This document shows, one piece after another, positions 56,884 to 64,000 of a stretch of DNA of 64,000 bases. Within the stretch, counting starts at the first letter, position 1; every line of letters begins with the position of its first letter. The notes under the pieces were generated by a model. It was not told where the DNA came from, searched no databases, and worked only from the letters and a program-made list of their open reading frames with translations. The stretch is taken from NCBI RefSeq assembly GCF_001592825.1, contig NZ_LTZG01000063.1:24471-88470 (forward strand). The letters run 5' to 3'. This stretch comes from Planococcus maritimus. Its GTDB lineage: Bacteria; Bacillota; Bacilli; Bacillales_A; Planococcaceae. The position numbers were made by a program, and so were the translations under genes.

Positions 56884-57967
56884 ATATGGCATTTTCAATG
56901 TCACGGTCGACTTCTTCGCTATGATAATTATGATACGCGATGATCAGCAAGTCCAAATGCTCCAAATGCTCTTCGTAATCGAGCAGGGCAGATAAGACGT
57001 GCATTAAATGGTAAACGGAAAATTCATCTTCTTCGACTTCGGTCGATAAATTGATTTCCTTAACAAAAATCGACATGACTTCATTGCGTTTCAACACCGC
57101 ATCCGGCCCTGAACTTTCACTATGCTCCGGGCGGATTTTTCCGACATATTTCATGTAAAGCTGTTCATGGTAGCTTGCCAAGCTTTCTAAGCGTTCCTGT
57201 ACCATCATATGAAATTGCTCGGGCAAATCCCTCAGTTCATTTTCGTAGCGATTCAGGCGCCGAAGAACTTCCAGGCTTTTTTTCGAAGTAGCAATCATCT
57301 GGCGGTACAATACCAGCTTTCGTGCTTTCGTGTATTGCTGCTTTTTCGTATAGCTGCGTTCTTCTTTATAAAACAAATACCATTGATCGACCTTCGTCAG
57401 CTTTTCAGTCAATTTATTGATATCTTCTTTAACGGACGAATGATCGGAGGCGTGCCGTATGGAAATCCGGATCCATCGAATGACATCCTCACTGACTGAA
57501 TGGATGGATTGAAACAAGCGGGTTTCGTATTTGGGCGGCAAAAAAATCATATTGACGATAAACGCCGATAAGATCCCAAGCAATACTGTCACAAATCGCA
57601 GGGAAGCAAAAATGAGAAAGTCATCCGATTGTGAATCCATAATAATAATCAACGTCACGAGCGTCAGCGGAACTGTATTTTCCAACTTTAATTTCAGCAT
57701 AATGATAATGGCGAGGATTGCCGCGACGCCAATCGTCAAATAGTTTGGCCCTAAGGTCAGCACGAAAATCACGGCAATCGAAGCGCCGATTAAGTTTCCG
57801 TACACCTGGTCGAGCAAAGTCAGGTAGGACCGGTAAATGGAAGGTTGGATGGCGAAAATTGCCGCGACGCCCGCAAATACGGGGGTCGGAAGTTCAAGAA
57901 GCGTCGCCAGAAACAATGCTAATGCAATAGCGATACCAGTTTTGAATATGCGTGCACCGAGTTTCAT
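56882..57967 (-). CDS. ygaE: Aromatic-acid exporter family membrane protein (YgaE-like)
   Basis: 361-residue protein: four to six N-terminal helices in the FUSC/ArAE pattern (FKTGIAIALALFLATLLE, AGVAAIFAIQPS, LIGASIAVIFVL) and a helical cytoplasmic C-terminal half with likely coiled coils. Homologues are called aromatic acid exporters, though transport has rarely been shown. AAGGAG precedes ATG 57967. In B. subtilis ygaE lies between ygaD and gsaB; here the app operon has come between ygaD and ygaE. Confidence 0.85.
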   Translation of the reverse strand: MKLGARIFKTGIAIALALFLATLLELPTPVFAGVAAIFAIQPSIYRSYLTLLDQVYGNLIGASIAVIFVLTLGPNYLTIGVAAILAIIIMLKLKLENTVPLTLVTLIIIMDSQSDDFLIFASLRFVTVLLGILSAFIVNMIFLPPKYETRLFQSIHSVSEDVIRWIRISIRHASDHSSVKEDINKLTEKLTKVDQWYLFYKEERSYTKKQQYTKARKLVLYRQMIATSKKSLEVLRRLNRYENELRDLPEQFHMMVQERLESLASYHEQLYMKYVGKIRPEHSESSGPDAVLKRNEVMSIFVKEINLSTEVEEDEFSVYHLMHVLSALLDYEEHLEHLDLLIIAYHNYHSEEVDRDIENAI

Positions 57968-58000
57968 CGGCCAACATCTCCTTCAGGAAAAGCTCCATTT

Positions 58001-59287
58001 TTACAACTGGGCAAATGCGTGCTCCACTGCCCGTATTGATGTATCGATATCTTCCTCTGTATGCTCTGTAGTCAAAAACCAGGCTTCGTATTTGGAAGGG
58101 GCCAAATTGATGCCTTGTTCTAGCATCAGTTTAAAGAAACGTCCAAACGTTTCTCCATCTGTGGCTTCTGCCTGTTCATAATTCTCCACTTTTTGATCGG
58201 TGAAATAAATCGTCAAAGCACCTTTTAAGCGATTGATGGTAATCGTCACGCCGTGTTTTTCAGCGGCGGCTAAAATTCCAGTTTCGAGGCGTTCACCCAG
58301 TTGGTCCATTCGTTCGTAAATGCCTTTTTCCTGTAGCACTTCGAGACAAGCGATTCCAGCTTGGATTGAAGCCGGGTTGCCAGCCATTGTCCCTGCCTGG
58401 TATGCGGGTCCGAGTGGGGCGACCGTCTCCATAATCTCGCGCTTTCCACCATAAGCACCGATTGGCAAACCGCCGCCGATGATTTTTCCAAGCGCCGTTA
58501 AATCCGGTTCGAGGCCCAGCAGATTCTGAGCTCCGCCGTAATGGAAGCGGAAAGCGGTGATTACTTCATCATACACAATCAATGCGCCTTTTTCTTTGGC
58601 AAGAGCATGTACGCCTTCAAGGAATCCTTCTTGCGGTTCGACAATGCCGAAGTTTCCGACGATCGGCTCGACAAGGATGCAGGCAATTTCATCTCCCCAG
58701 CGATCCATCGCCTCTTGGAACGCTTGCGGATCGTTAAAAGGAATGGTGATGACTTCTTCTGCAATTGATTTTGGGACGCCTGCAGAGTCAGGTGTACCGA
58801 GTGTGGCAGGGCCAGATCCGGCAGCGACTAACACTAAATCAGAATGGCCGTGATAGCATCCGGCAAACTTCATGATTTTAGTTCGCCCTGTGTACGCGCG
58901 CGATACGCGGATGGTCGTCATGACAGCTTCCGTTCCGCTATTAACAAAACGTACTTTGTCCATGGCAGGCATCGCTTGCTTCAGCATTTTAGCGAATGTC
59001 ACTTCGTGTTTGGTCGGCGTGCCGAACAAAATACCGGTTTCAGCAGCGTGTGCAATGGCCTTGGCGATATGCGGATGGCCATGCCCAGTAATAATCGGCC
59101 CGTAAGCCGCCAAATAATCGATGTATTTATTGCCATCAACATCGTAAAAATGAGCGCCTTTTCCATAGTCCATTGCAATTGGGGAACCGCCACCGACGGC
59201 TTTATAAGAGCGGGAAGGGCTATTGACTCCTCCGACAATGTGTTCTAATGCTTCTTGATGCAATCGTTCGGAATTCGAGTGGTCCAT
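58001..59287 (-). CDS. gsaB: Glutamate-1-semialdehyde 2,1-aminomutase
   Basis: 428-residue PLP enzyme that makes 5-aminolevulinate for heme. [15 protein letters not shown] at the N-terminus, [11 protein letters not shown] with the PLP-interacting Asp, and [17 protein letters not shown] with the Schiff-base Lys are present. It is not beside other hem genes, and the synteny with ygaE and bcp marks it as the B. subtilis gsaB counterpart (HemL paralogue). Confidence 0.93.
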   Translation of the reverse strand: MDHSNSERLHQEALEHIVGGVNSPSRSYKAVGGGSPIAMDYGKGAHFYDVDGNKYIDYLAAYGPIITGHGHPHIAKAIAHAAETGILFGTPTKHEVTFAKMLKQAMPAMDKVRFVNSGTEAVMTTIRVSRAYTGRTKIMKFAGCYHGHSDLVLVAAGSGPATLGTPDSAGVPKSIAEEVITIPFNDPQAFQEAMDRWGDEIACILVEPIVGNFGIVEPQEGFLEGVHALAKEKGALIVYDEVITAFRFHYGGAQNLLGLEPDLTALGKIIGGGLPIGAYGGKREIMETVAPLGPAYQAGTMAGNPASIQAGIACLEVLQEKGIYERMDQLGERLETGILAAAEKHGVTITINRLKGALTIYFTDQKVENYEQAEATDGETFGRFFKLMLEQGINLAPSKYEAWFLTTEHTEEDIDTSIRAVEHAFAQL

Positions 59288-59405
59288 AAAATGCCTCCTA
59301 AAATAATCTATTCCTTATTGTAGACAAAATCCGTCATAAACGCCAAAGAAATTGAAAGAAATGAAACCGTCCGGTACGATAGAAGAAAGAAAAGGAGTGA
59401 TGGAT

Positions 59406-59882
59406 TTGGCTACATTAGAAGGACTCGCAGCACCGGAATTCACCTTACAAGACGAACAGGGCGAAACGATTTCCCTTTCGGATTATGCAGGGAAAAAATA
59501 CGTTGTTCTTTATTTTTACCCAAAAGACATGACGCCAGGCTGTACGACGCAAGCTTGTGATTTCCGTGATGCCGAAAAAGATTTCTCGGAGCTAAACGTA
59601 GAAATTTTGGGCGTCAGTGCAGATTCGAAAGAACGCCATCAGAAATTCATCGACAAGCACGGCTTGCCGTTTTCGCTTCTCGTTGACGAAGACCATCACG
59701 TGTCTGAAGCTTACGGTGTGTGGAAGCTGAAGAAAATGTACGGCAAGGAATTTTTGGGCATCGAGCGTTCGACATTCCTGATCGACCCGACAGGCACTGT
59801 GATCAAGGAATGGCGAAAAGTGAAAGTCAAAGAGCATATCGAAGAAGTGTTGGAAACTGTAAAAGTAATTAGCGGTGATTAA
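59406..59882 (+). CDS. bcp: Thiol peroxidase Bcp (peroxiredoxin)
   Basis: 158-residue peroxiredoxin of the BCP/PrxQ class that reduces hydroperoxides. The peroxidatic Cys46 and resolving Cys51 lie in DMTPGCTTQACDFRD, five residues apart as in the atypical two-Cys type. I choose TTG 59406, eight bases after AAAGGAG; ATG 59400 is only two bases from it. It lies upstream of perR in the same direction, as in B. subtilis (ygaF), though two genes have come between them. Confidence 0.92.
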   Translation: MATLEGLAAPEFTLQDEQGETISLSDYAGKKYVVLYFYPKDMTPGCTTQACDFRDAEKDFSELNVEILGVSADSKERHQKFIDKHGLPFSLLVDEDHHVSEAYGVWKLKKMYGKEFLGIERSTFLIDPTGTVIKEWRKVKVKEHIEEVLETVKVISGD

Positions 59883-59897
59883 GAAAGGAAGAATCTG

Positions 59898-60839
59898 ATG
59901 GATGTCCTATTTACATTTGTGCCTAAAGAGAACCAGCAGGAACGGCTTCAAGCCGAGTTCCCTGAAGTGACTTTCCGCTTCTTATATAAGAACAAGTCAT
60001 TTTTGCCGACAGCCGATATTGTGGTTACTTACGGAGAAGATTTAACGGCTGACGATATTGATCGTGCCGATAACTTGAAATGGATTATGGTGGCAAGTGC
60101 AGGTATTGAAAAAATGCCCCATGCGGCTATAGCAGATAAGGGGATCATCGTTTCAAACGTCAAAGGAATTCATAAAACCCCCATGGCCGAATCTGCGTTA
60201 GCACATTTGCTGGCACTTAAACGTTCATTGCCATTCATCTACGAGTGCCAGCGGAATGGGGAGTGGAACCGCAAAACCCACTCATCCGAATTAGCAGGCT
60301 CAACAGCCGTTCTCTTCGGTCCAGGGGCAATCGGCTCAGAGATCGGACGATTGCTTCAGGCCTTTGGCGTCCGGACAATTGGCTGCAACCGTTCGGGTGA
60401 TAAAGCTGAGTATATGGATGAAATGGTTTCATTTGAAAATTCGTTAACCGCGCTTCCAAAGGCTGATATCGTCATCGCTGTATTGCCTAGTACCGAGGAA
60501 ACGCACCATCTATTGAAGAAAGAACATTTCCAAGCCATGAAAAATGATGCGATCTTCATGAATTTAGGCCGTGGAGATTTAGTAGAAGACCAGGTGATGC
60601 TTGAAGCGCTCGAAACCGGGGAAATTGGCCAAGCCGTTTTGGATGTGTTTGAAGAAGAACCGTTGCCAGCAGACCATCCGTATTGGCAAATGGACAATGT
60701 CATCATCTCTCCGCATGTCTCGAGCCATTCCGGAAAATATGTCGAGCGCGCATTGGACGTGTTTATACCGAATTTACACGACTGGATCAAGGGCGACACC
60801 TCACCATCAAATCCAGTGGATATGAAAAGGGGATATTAA
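59898..60839 (+). CDS. D-isomer-specific 2-hydroxyacid dehydrogenase
   Basis: 313-residue NAD(P)-dependent dehydrogenase. GPGAIGSEIGRLLQAFG is the cofactor loop; the catalytic Arg, Glu and His are in NLGRGDLV, FEEEPLPADHP and ISPHVSSH. It belongs to the glyoxylate/hydroxypyruvate-reductase-like branch; the natural substrate is uncertain. It starts 15 bases after bcp and ends just before the adenosyltransferase gene, so the three may be cotranscribed. It is not part of the B. subtilis order as I recall it. Confidence 0.87.
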   Translation: MDVLFTFVPKENQQERLQAEFPEVTFRFLYKNKSFLPTADIVVTYGEDLTADDIDRADNLKWIMVASAGIEKMPHAAIADKGIIVSNVKGIHKTPMAESALAHLLALKRSLPFIYECQRNGEWNRKTHSSELAGSTAVLFGPGAIGSEIGRLLQAFGVRTIGCNRSGDKAEYMDEMVSFENSLTALPKADIVIAVLPSTEETHHLLKKEHFQAMKNDAIFMNLGRGDLVEDQVMLEALETGEIGQAVLDVFEEEPLPADHPYWQMDNVIISPHVSSHSGKYVERALDVFIPNLHDWIKGDTSPSNPVDMKRGY

Positions 60840-60841
60840 AG

Positions 60842-61393
60842 ATGAAAATCTATACTAAAACAGGCGATAAAGGAACGACCTCACTCGTTTATGGCAGTCG
60901 AGTCAAAAAAAATGACCCGCTCGTTGAAGCATATGGGACTTGCGACGAGGCCAATACGATGATCGGGCTTGGCGTGGGGCATCTAAACGGAGAATTTTTT
61001 GAGAAAAAAGAAGCGCTCTGTGAAATTTTCCATCAAATCCAAACGGTCCTTTTCCACGTAGGGGCGGAATTGGCGACCCCGGCTGAAAAAGAAGTGAAAT
61101 GGAAGCTCGAGACGGAACACATCAATCAGTTGGAAGCTTGGATTGACGAATACGACGCAGAACTCCAACCACTCAGCAATTTCATTTTGCCCGGCGGCCA
61201 TCCAGCGGGAGCGGCACTGCATGTAGCCCGAACCATTGTGCGTCGAGCCGAGCGCAATTCGATAGCAATAGGGGAAGAAGTCTCGCCAAACGTCTTGGCA
61301 TATCTAAACAGGCTTTCAGATTTTCTCTTCGTCGCAGCGCGCTTCGTTAATCAGCAGCTGGGTTCTAAAGAAAAAGGCCTTCACGCAGAATAG
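60842..61393 (+). CDS. Cob(I)alamin adenosyltransferase, PduO type
   Basis: 183-residue trimeric enzyme that transfers adenosyl from ATP to cobalamin. The N-terminal ATP site MKIYTKTGDKGTTSLVYG and the C-terminal HVARTIVRRAERN are diagnostic; it resembles B. subtilis YvqK. The start ATG 60842 lies two bases after the dehydrogenase stop. No cobalamin synthesis genes or B12-dependent enzymes are seen in this window. Confidence 0.93.
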   Translation: MKIYTKTGDKGTTSLVYGSRVKKNDPLVEAYGTCDEANTMIGLGVGHLNGEFFEKKEALCEIFHQIQTVLFHVGAELATPAEKEVKWKLETEHINQLEAWIDEYDAELQPLSNFILPGGHPAGAALHVARTIVRRAERNSIAIGEEVSPNVLAYLNRLSDFLFVAARFVNQQLGSKEKGLHAE

Positions 61394-61404
61394 GAAATAA
61401 TTTC

Positions 61405-61438
61405 AAGCAGCAGGGCTTCATGCCCTGCTGCTTTTTTT
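61405..61438 (+). terminator. Terminator after adenosyltransferase gene
   Basis: AAGCAGCAGGGC / GCCCTGCTGCTT stem with TTCAT loop and seven T. Confidence 0.94.
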
Positions 61439-61496
61439 ATACTTTTCCATCTTAGTAAGCTAAATAAACAGAAAACTAGTGTCCTATAGCGATTTC

Positions 61497-61543
61497 TTGA
61501 CATGCCGACAGTTTTTTAGGTACACTAATTATAACGATTATAA
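61497..61543 (+). promoter_or_regulatory. perR promoter with PerR box
   Basis: The promoter TTGACA (61497-61502), 18 bases, TACACT (61521-61526) is followed by TTATAAC-G-ATTATAA (61529-61543), which differs from the PerR-box consensus TTATAATnATTATAA at one base only. The box covers the expected transcript start, so PerR should repress its own gene. Confidence 0.88.
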
Positions 61544-61576
61544 TGTAAGAATATATACGAAGTGAGGTGCCCAGCG

Positions 61577-62020
61577 ATGTCTGAAGCCCAATTGAAAGAC
61601 GCACTCGATACGTTGAAATCTACAGGTGTTAGAATTACACCCCAGCGACATGCGATTTTGGAATTTATGATCCATTCTACATCGCATCCGACAGCAGATG
61701 ATATTTATCGTGCGCTTGAAAAAGCCTTTCCCAATATGAGTGTCGCCACTGTTTATAATAACTTGCGTGTCTTTAAAAAAGCAGGGCTAGTGAAAGAATT
61801 GACCTATGGAGATTCCTCTAGCCGTTTCGACTTTGTCACCCATGATCATTACCATATGATTTGCAATGAGTGCGGAAAAATCGTCGACTTCCATTATCCA
61901 GGATTAGACGAAGTGGAACATTTGGCTTCCCACGTTACAGGCTTCCAAGTAGATTATCATCGTCTAGAAATCTACGGAACATGCCGTGACTGCTATAGCG
62001 AATCAGCTAAAGCACAATAA
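61577..62020 (+). CDS. perR: Peroxide-sensing repressor PerR
   Basis: 147-residue Fur-family regulator. Residues align with B. subtilis PerR without offset: the regulatory metal ligands His37, Asp85, His91, His93, Asp104 and the structural zinc cysteines 96, 99, 136 and 139 are all present. Asp85 (SSRFDF) separates PerR from Fur. Metal-catalysed oxidation of His37 or His91 by peroxide releases it from DNA. ATG 61577 follows GAGGTG by eight bases; the upstream GTG frame is ignored. Confidence 0.96.
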   Translation: MSEAQLKDALDTLKSTGVRITPQRHAILEFMIHSTSHPTADDIYRALEKAFPNMSVATVYNNLRVFKKAGLVKELTYGDSSSRFDFVTHDHYHMICNECGKIVDFHYPGLDEVEHLASHVTGFQVDYHRLEIYGTCRDCYSESAKAQ

Positions 62021-62059
62021 AAAAAGAATGTCCGCCATGTAGGCGGACATTCTTTTTTT
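62021..62059. terminator. Bidirectional terminator perR / ygzB
   Basis: AAAAAGAATGTCCGCC / GGCGGACATTCTTTTT with ATGTA loop. Confidence 0.95.
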
Positions 62060-62411
62060 ATTGTTGCGTTTTTTTCTTATTATATTCTTCGTCGAACGCT
62101 TTCCCCTCAAGTGAAGGATCCATCGTCAACGGTTCATTGCAATGCATGCAGATATCTACACGGCCGAGCATTTTCGTATGGCGCTCGCAATTCGGACACT
62201 GAACTGGAACGGTTTTCATAGAGAGCAGGCCGATCCAAGCATAAACCCCAGTGCTTCCAATGATTGCAATAACACCGAGCAGCATAAAGATAACCATGAC
62301 AATCGGTTGGTTACGGAAATAGATACCGACATACATAATGACGATGCCGATAAAAATTAAAGCCAAAGCGAAGGTCCGGATGCGGTTGATTTTATTTTTA
62401 TAAGATTTCAT
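62058..62411 (-). CDS. ygzB: UPF0295 membrane protein YgzB
   Basis: 117-residue protein with two membrane helices ([19 protein letters not shown] and [19 protein letters not shown]) and a C-terminal zinc-ribbon-like pair of CxxC motifs (VQCPNCER ... DICMHCNEP). This is the YgzB family, function unknown. In B. subtilis ygzB is also next to perR on the opposite strand. Confidence 0.93.
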   Translation of the reverse strand: MKSYKNKINRIRTFALALIFIGIVIMYVGIYFRNQPIVMVIFMLLGVIAIIGSTGVYAWIGLLSMKTVPVQCPNCERHTKMLGRVDICMHCNEPLTMDPSLEGKAFDEEYNKKKTQQ

Positions 62412-62596
62412 GAGCGGTTCCTCCTTGCGTCCATCATACTATATCACAAACGTCCGAAAAAAGGGTTAAGCTAATTCCGTTAAAGGAATATAAGAGAAAT
62501 ATGTCGAAATAAAGAAAAACGCCATAGATTAACTATGTGCCTGGAGTGTTGGGGGCATTACTGAATATGAAGATATACAGCAGGGAGTGACGATGG

Positions 62597-63463
62597 ATGG
62601 AACAAATACTGAGACCATTATATCAAGAACGCGCGAGCCAGGAAACGACGCTCGGTGTCATCTTAATTGAAAAGAGAGAAGACATCAGTCCGATTACAGA
62701 TACGTTCGATTCAATTCTTCTGATCATTACAAAAGAAAACGAAACGCCCGTTTTCACGAAACACTATACGTATCTCGATAAAAAAGCGGCCATGCATATT
62801 ATCACAGAAAAGCAATTGCACAAATGGCTGCTGCTGGGGACTAACCGAAAAATTGTTGACTGGCTGTTTAATGGCCGCGTCATATATGATCGCAATGAGT
62901 TTATGGAGAAACTTAAAACTGAACTAAAAGAATATCCATTCTACGGCAGAAAAATAAAAATGGGATTAGAGTTTGCTAAACTCATACGCCGTTACCTGGA
63001 AGGTAAAATGTTCTTTGAAGAAAAGAATTACTTAGATGCTTATCATCACATGGTAGAGTCACTCCATCACTTGGCGCGGTTATCTGTGTTGGAAAATGGC
63101 CTTCCGCCAGAAGTGACAGTCTGGTCGCAAGTGAAGAAGATGGAGCCAGCAATCTATAAACTATATGAAGAGCTTATCTCGAGCGATGAGCCCATAGACA
63201 AGCGGTTGGAACTATTATTCTTGGCTAGCGAGTTTTTCATTCATTCGCGAACTCAAGATGGTTCACAACATATTCGCGAAGTAATGGAGAAGCAAAGCAG
63301 CTGGACCATTCAAGAATTACATGAACAAGAAGAGCTGAAAAACTATTCGTCAAACCTTGAAGTCCTTATCGAGTTCTTAATCGAAAAAGATTTAATTTCG
63401 ATTAATGGAGTGAAGACGAAGAGTGAAGGCATTTTCCATCGATATTATTCAGTGAAACACTAA
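62597..63463 (+). CDS. ygxA: Nucleotidyltransferase-like protein YgxA
   Basis: 288-residue protein that fits the YgxA family: an N-terminal nucleotidyltransferase-like half (FDSILLIITKENETPVFTK; WLFNGRVIYDR) and a helical C-terminal half beginning GLEFAKLIRRYLEGKMFFEEKNYLDAYHH, similar to substrate-binding helical domains of such enzymes. Activity is not known. GGGAG lies 11 bases before ATG 62597. It is the last protein gene before the ribosomal RNA operon, exactly as in B. subtilis (ygxA-rrnD). The 185-base gap to ygzB has no clear feature. Confidence 0.88.
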   Translation: MEQILRPLYQERASQETTLGVILIEKREDISPITDTFDSILLIITKENETPVFTKHYTYLDKKAAMHIITEKQLHKWLLLGTNRKIVDWLFNGRVIYDRNEFMEKLKTELKEYPFYGRKIKMGLEFAKLIRRYLEGKMFFEEKNYLDAYHHMVESLHHLARLSVLENGLPPEVTVWSQVKKMEPAIYKLYEELISSDEPIDKRLELLFLASEFFIHSRTQDGSQHIREVMEKQSSWTIQELHEQEELKNYSSNLEVLIEFLIEKDLISINGVKTKSEGIFHRYYSVKH

Positions 63464-63479
63464 GTTTTATAAAAGCTTT

Positions 63480-63514
63480 AAAGCTGACCGGGAGTGACTC
63501 TTGGTCAGCTTTCT
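63480..63514 (+). terminator. Terminator of ygxA
   Basis: AAAGCTGACC / GGTCAGCTTT stem with a 13-base loop and a short T-rich tail. Confidence 0.82.
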
Positions 63515-63601
63515 TCATTAAAGCAAGGTAAAAAATAGAAAGAGAGCTCTAGAATAGCAATAGCGCTTGAAAAACAACTTGAAGATTTTTTCGTTTTTCC
63601 G

Positions 63602-63631
63602 TTGACAATCAATCGACTAATGTATTATGAT
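63602..63631 (+). promoter_or_regulatory. rRNA operon promoter P1
   Basis: TTGACA (63602-63607), 18 bases, TATGAT (63626-63631); an AT-rich stretch lies upstream. Confidence 0.75.
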
Positions 63632-63680
63632 ATTACTTGTCGCTCGAACGAATTAAGTTTTTTACAATAATAAAAAAGAC

Positions 63681-63709
63681 TTGACTCTTTCGCTCAGCGG
63701 TGCTAAATT
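63681..63709 (+). promoter_or_regulatory. rRNA operon promoter P2
   Basis: TTGACT (63681-63686), 17 bases, TAAATT (63704-63709), about 80 bases after P1, the usual tandem spacing of Bacillales rRNA promoters. Confidence 0.7.
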
Positions 63710-63714
63710 AAAGA

Positions 63715-63963
63715 AGTTGCTTTTGAAGCAGCCGTAACATTTGAACCTTGAAAACTGAACAGCAAAACGTCAATAATAGACGTCACGAGCGCCTTGGCGC
63801 GAGAACGGCTTTTGCGATGGTTGCCCCCGGGCGATCGGAGCAATCGGTCATTTTAAGCTTTGGTGTTCGTGACACAACTTACTGATCAGCTACGGCAGAT
63901 CAAGCGAATCGCGCGTCCTTCGAGACGGCGATACGCCAGCAGTATTGAGCAATCAACTACTCT
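63715..63963 (+). other. 16S rRNA leader with boxA-like element
   Basis: This stretch contains no gene. It holds TTGAACCTTGAAAACTGAAC (63741-63760), a boxA-like antitermination element typical of Bacillales rRNA leaders and spacers, and then G/C-rich segments that should pair with sequence after 16S rRNA to form the processing stem. Confidence 0.7.
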
Positions 63964-64000
63964 ATAATGGAGAGTTTGATCCTGGCTCAGGACGAACGCT
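63964..64000 (+). rRNA. 16S ribosomal RNA, 5' end
   Basis: AGAGTTTGATCCTGGCTCAG (63971-63990), the universal 16S 5' sequence at E. coli positions 8-27, is followed by GACGAACGCT. The mature 5' end is placed about seven bases before it. The gene continues beyond the window. Confidence 0.97.

Overview
The window is chromosomal DNA of a low-to-mid GC Firmicute. The best fit is a non-spore-forming Planococcaceae such as Planococcus/Planomicrobium: the proteins are Bacillus-like throughout, several gene blocks follow Bacillus subtilis order (gatCAB-dagK-rlmCD; yfhF-recX-yfhH-yfhJ-yfhP-mutY-fabL-ygaC-ygaD; ygaE-gsaB-bcp-perR-ygzB-ygxA-rrn), and the spore gene sspE is missing from the place where it sits in B. 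subtilis. The genus is inferred from overall character, not from a search. Almost all of the sequence is explained by ordinary housekeeping genes; I see no transposase, phage, CRISPR or tRNA gene.

Layout. 1-6.2 kb: end of gatC, gatA, gatB (glutamyl/aspartyl-tRNA amidotransferase), then a 1.5 kb non-coding stretch with a large palindromic element and a tandem array of about 216-bp structured repeats, a thioredoxin-like gene and dagK. 6.2-11.7 kb: NUDIX hydrolase, a cytochrome bd oxidase operon cydAB with the tiny third subunit gene cydS, rlmCD, a DUF1801 gene and an FbpA-like small gene behind a sigma-B-like promoter. 11.7-19.4 kb: amidase, a divergent TetR/MFS efflux pair, a YfmL-type helicase coupled to an M29 aminopeptidase and a GDSL hydrolase, and a 47-codon gene with a sigma-B-like promoter. 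19.4-29.5 kb: M20 peptidase, TPP riboswitch with thiT, map, a TspO-like membrane protein, pepF, GNAT, DinB-fold protein, beta-carbonic anhydrase, mreBH, a second M29 aminopeptidase. 29.5-34.4 kb: pseudouridine catabolism (psuK-psuG) with a putative catabolite-repression site, a flavin monooxygenase/methyltransferase pair and a second array of structured repeats. 34.4-43.3 kb: UPF0435, alanine symporter, ytxH-brkB, a P1B-4 metal ATPase, small proteins, OsmC, MFS and a second rlmCD-like methyltransferase. 43.3-51.1 kb: the yfhF-to-ygaD block. 51.2-56.9 kb: a complete App-type oligopeptide ABC operon placed inside that conserved block. 56.9-64 kb: ygaE, gsaB, bcp, a hydroxyacid dehydrogenase, a cobalamin adenosyltransferase, perR with its own PerR box, ygzB, ygxA, and a ribosomal RNA operon beginning with tandem promoters and the first bases of 16S rRNA.

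The most unusual material is non-coding. Two separate arrays (about 3455-4460 and 33980-34338) consist of repeats whose copies differ by paired, compensatory substitutions in their stems, which points to a conserved folded RNA or DNA structure. They share a stem with the same purine-purine mismatch position, and the second array shares an apical hairpin motif with a palindromic element at 3197-3372. Several small genes (36-52 codons) with clear ribosome binding sites, and regulatory sites for sigma-B, PerR, CcpA, a TetR repressor and TPP, are also recorded.
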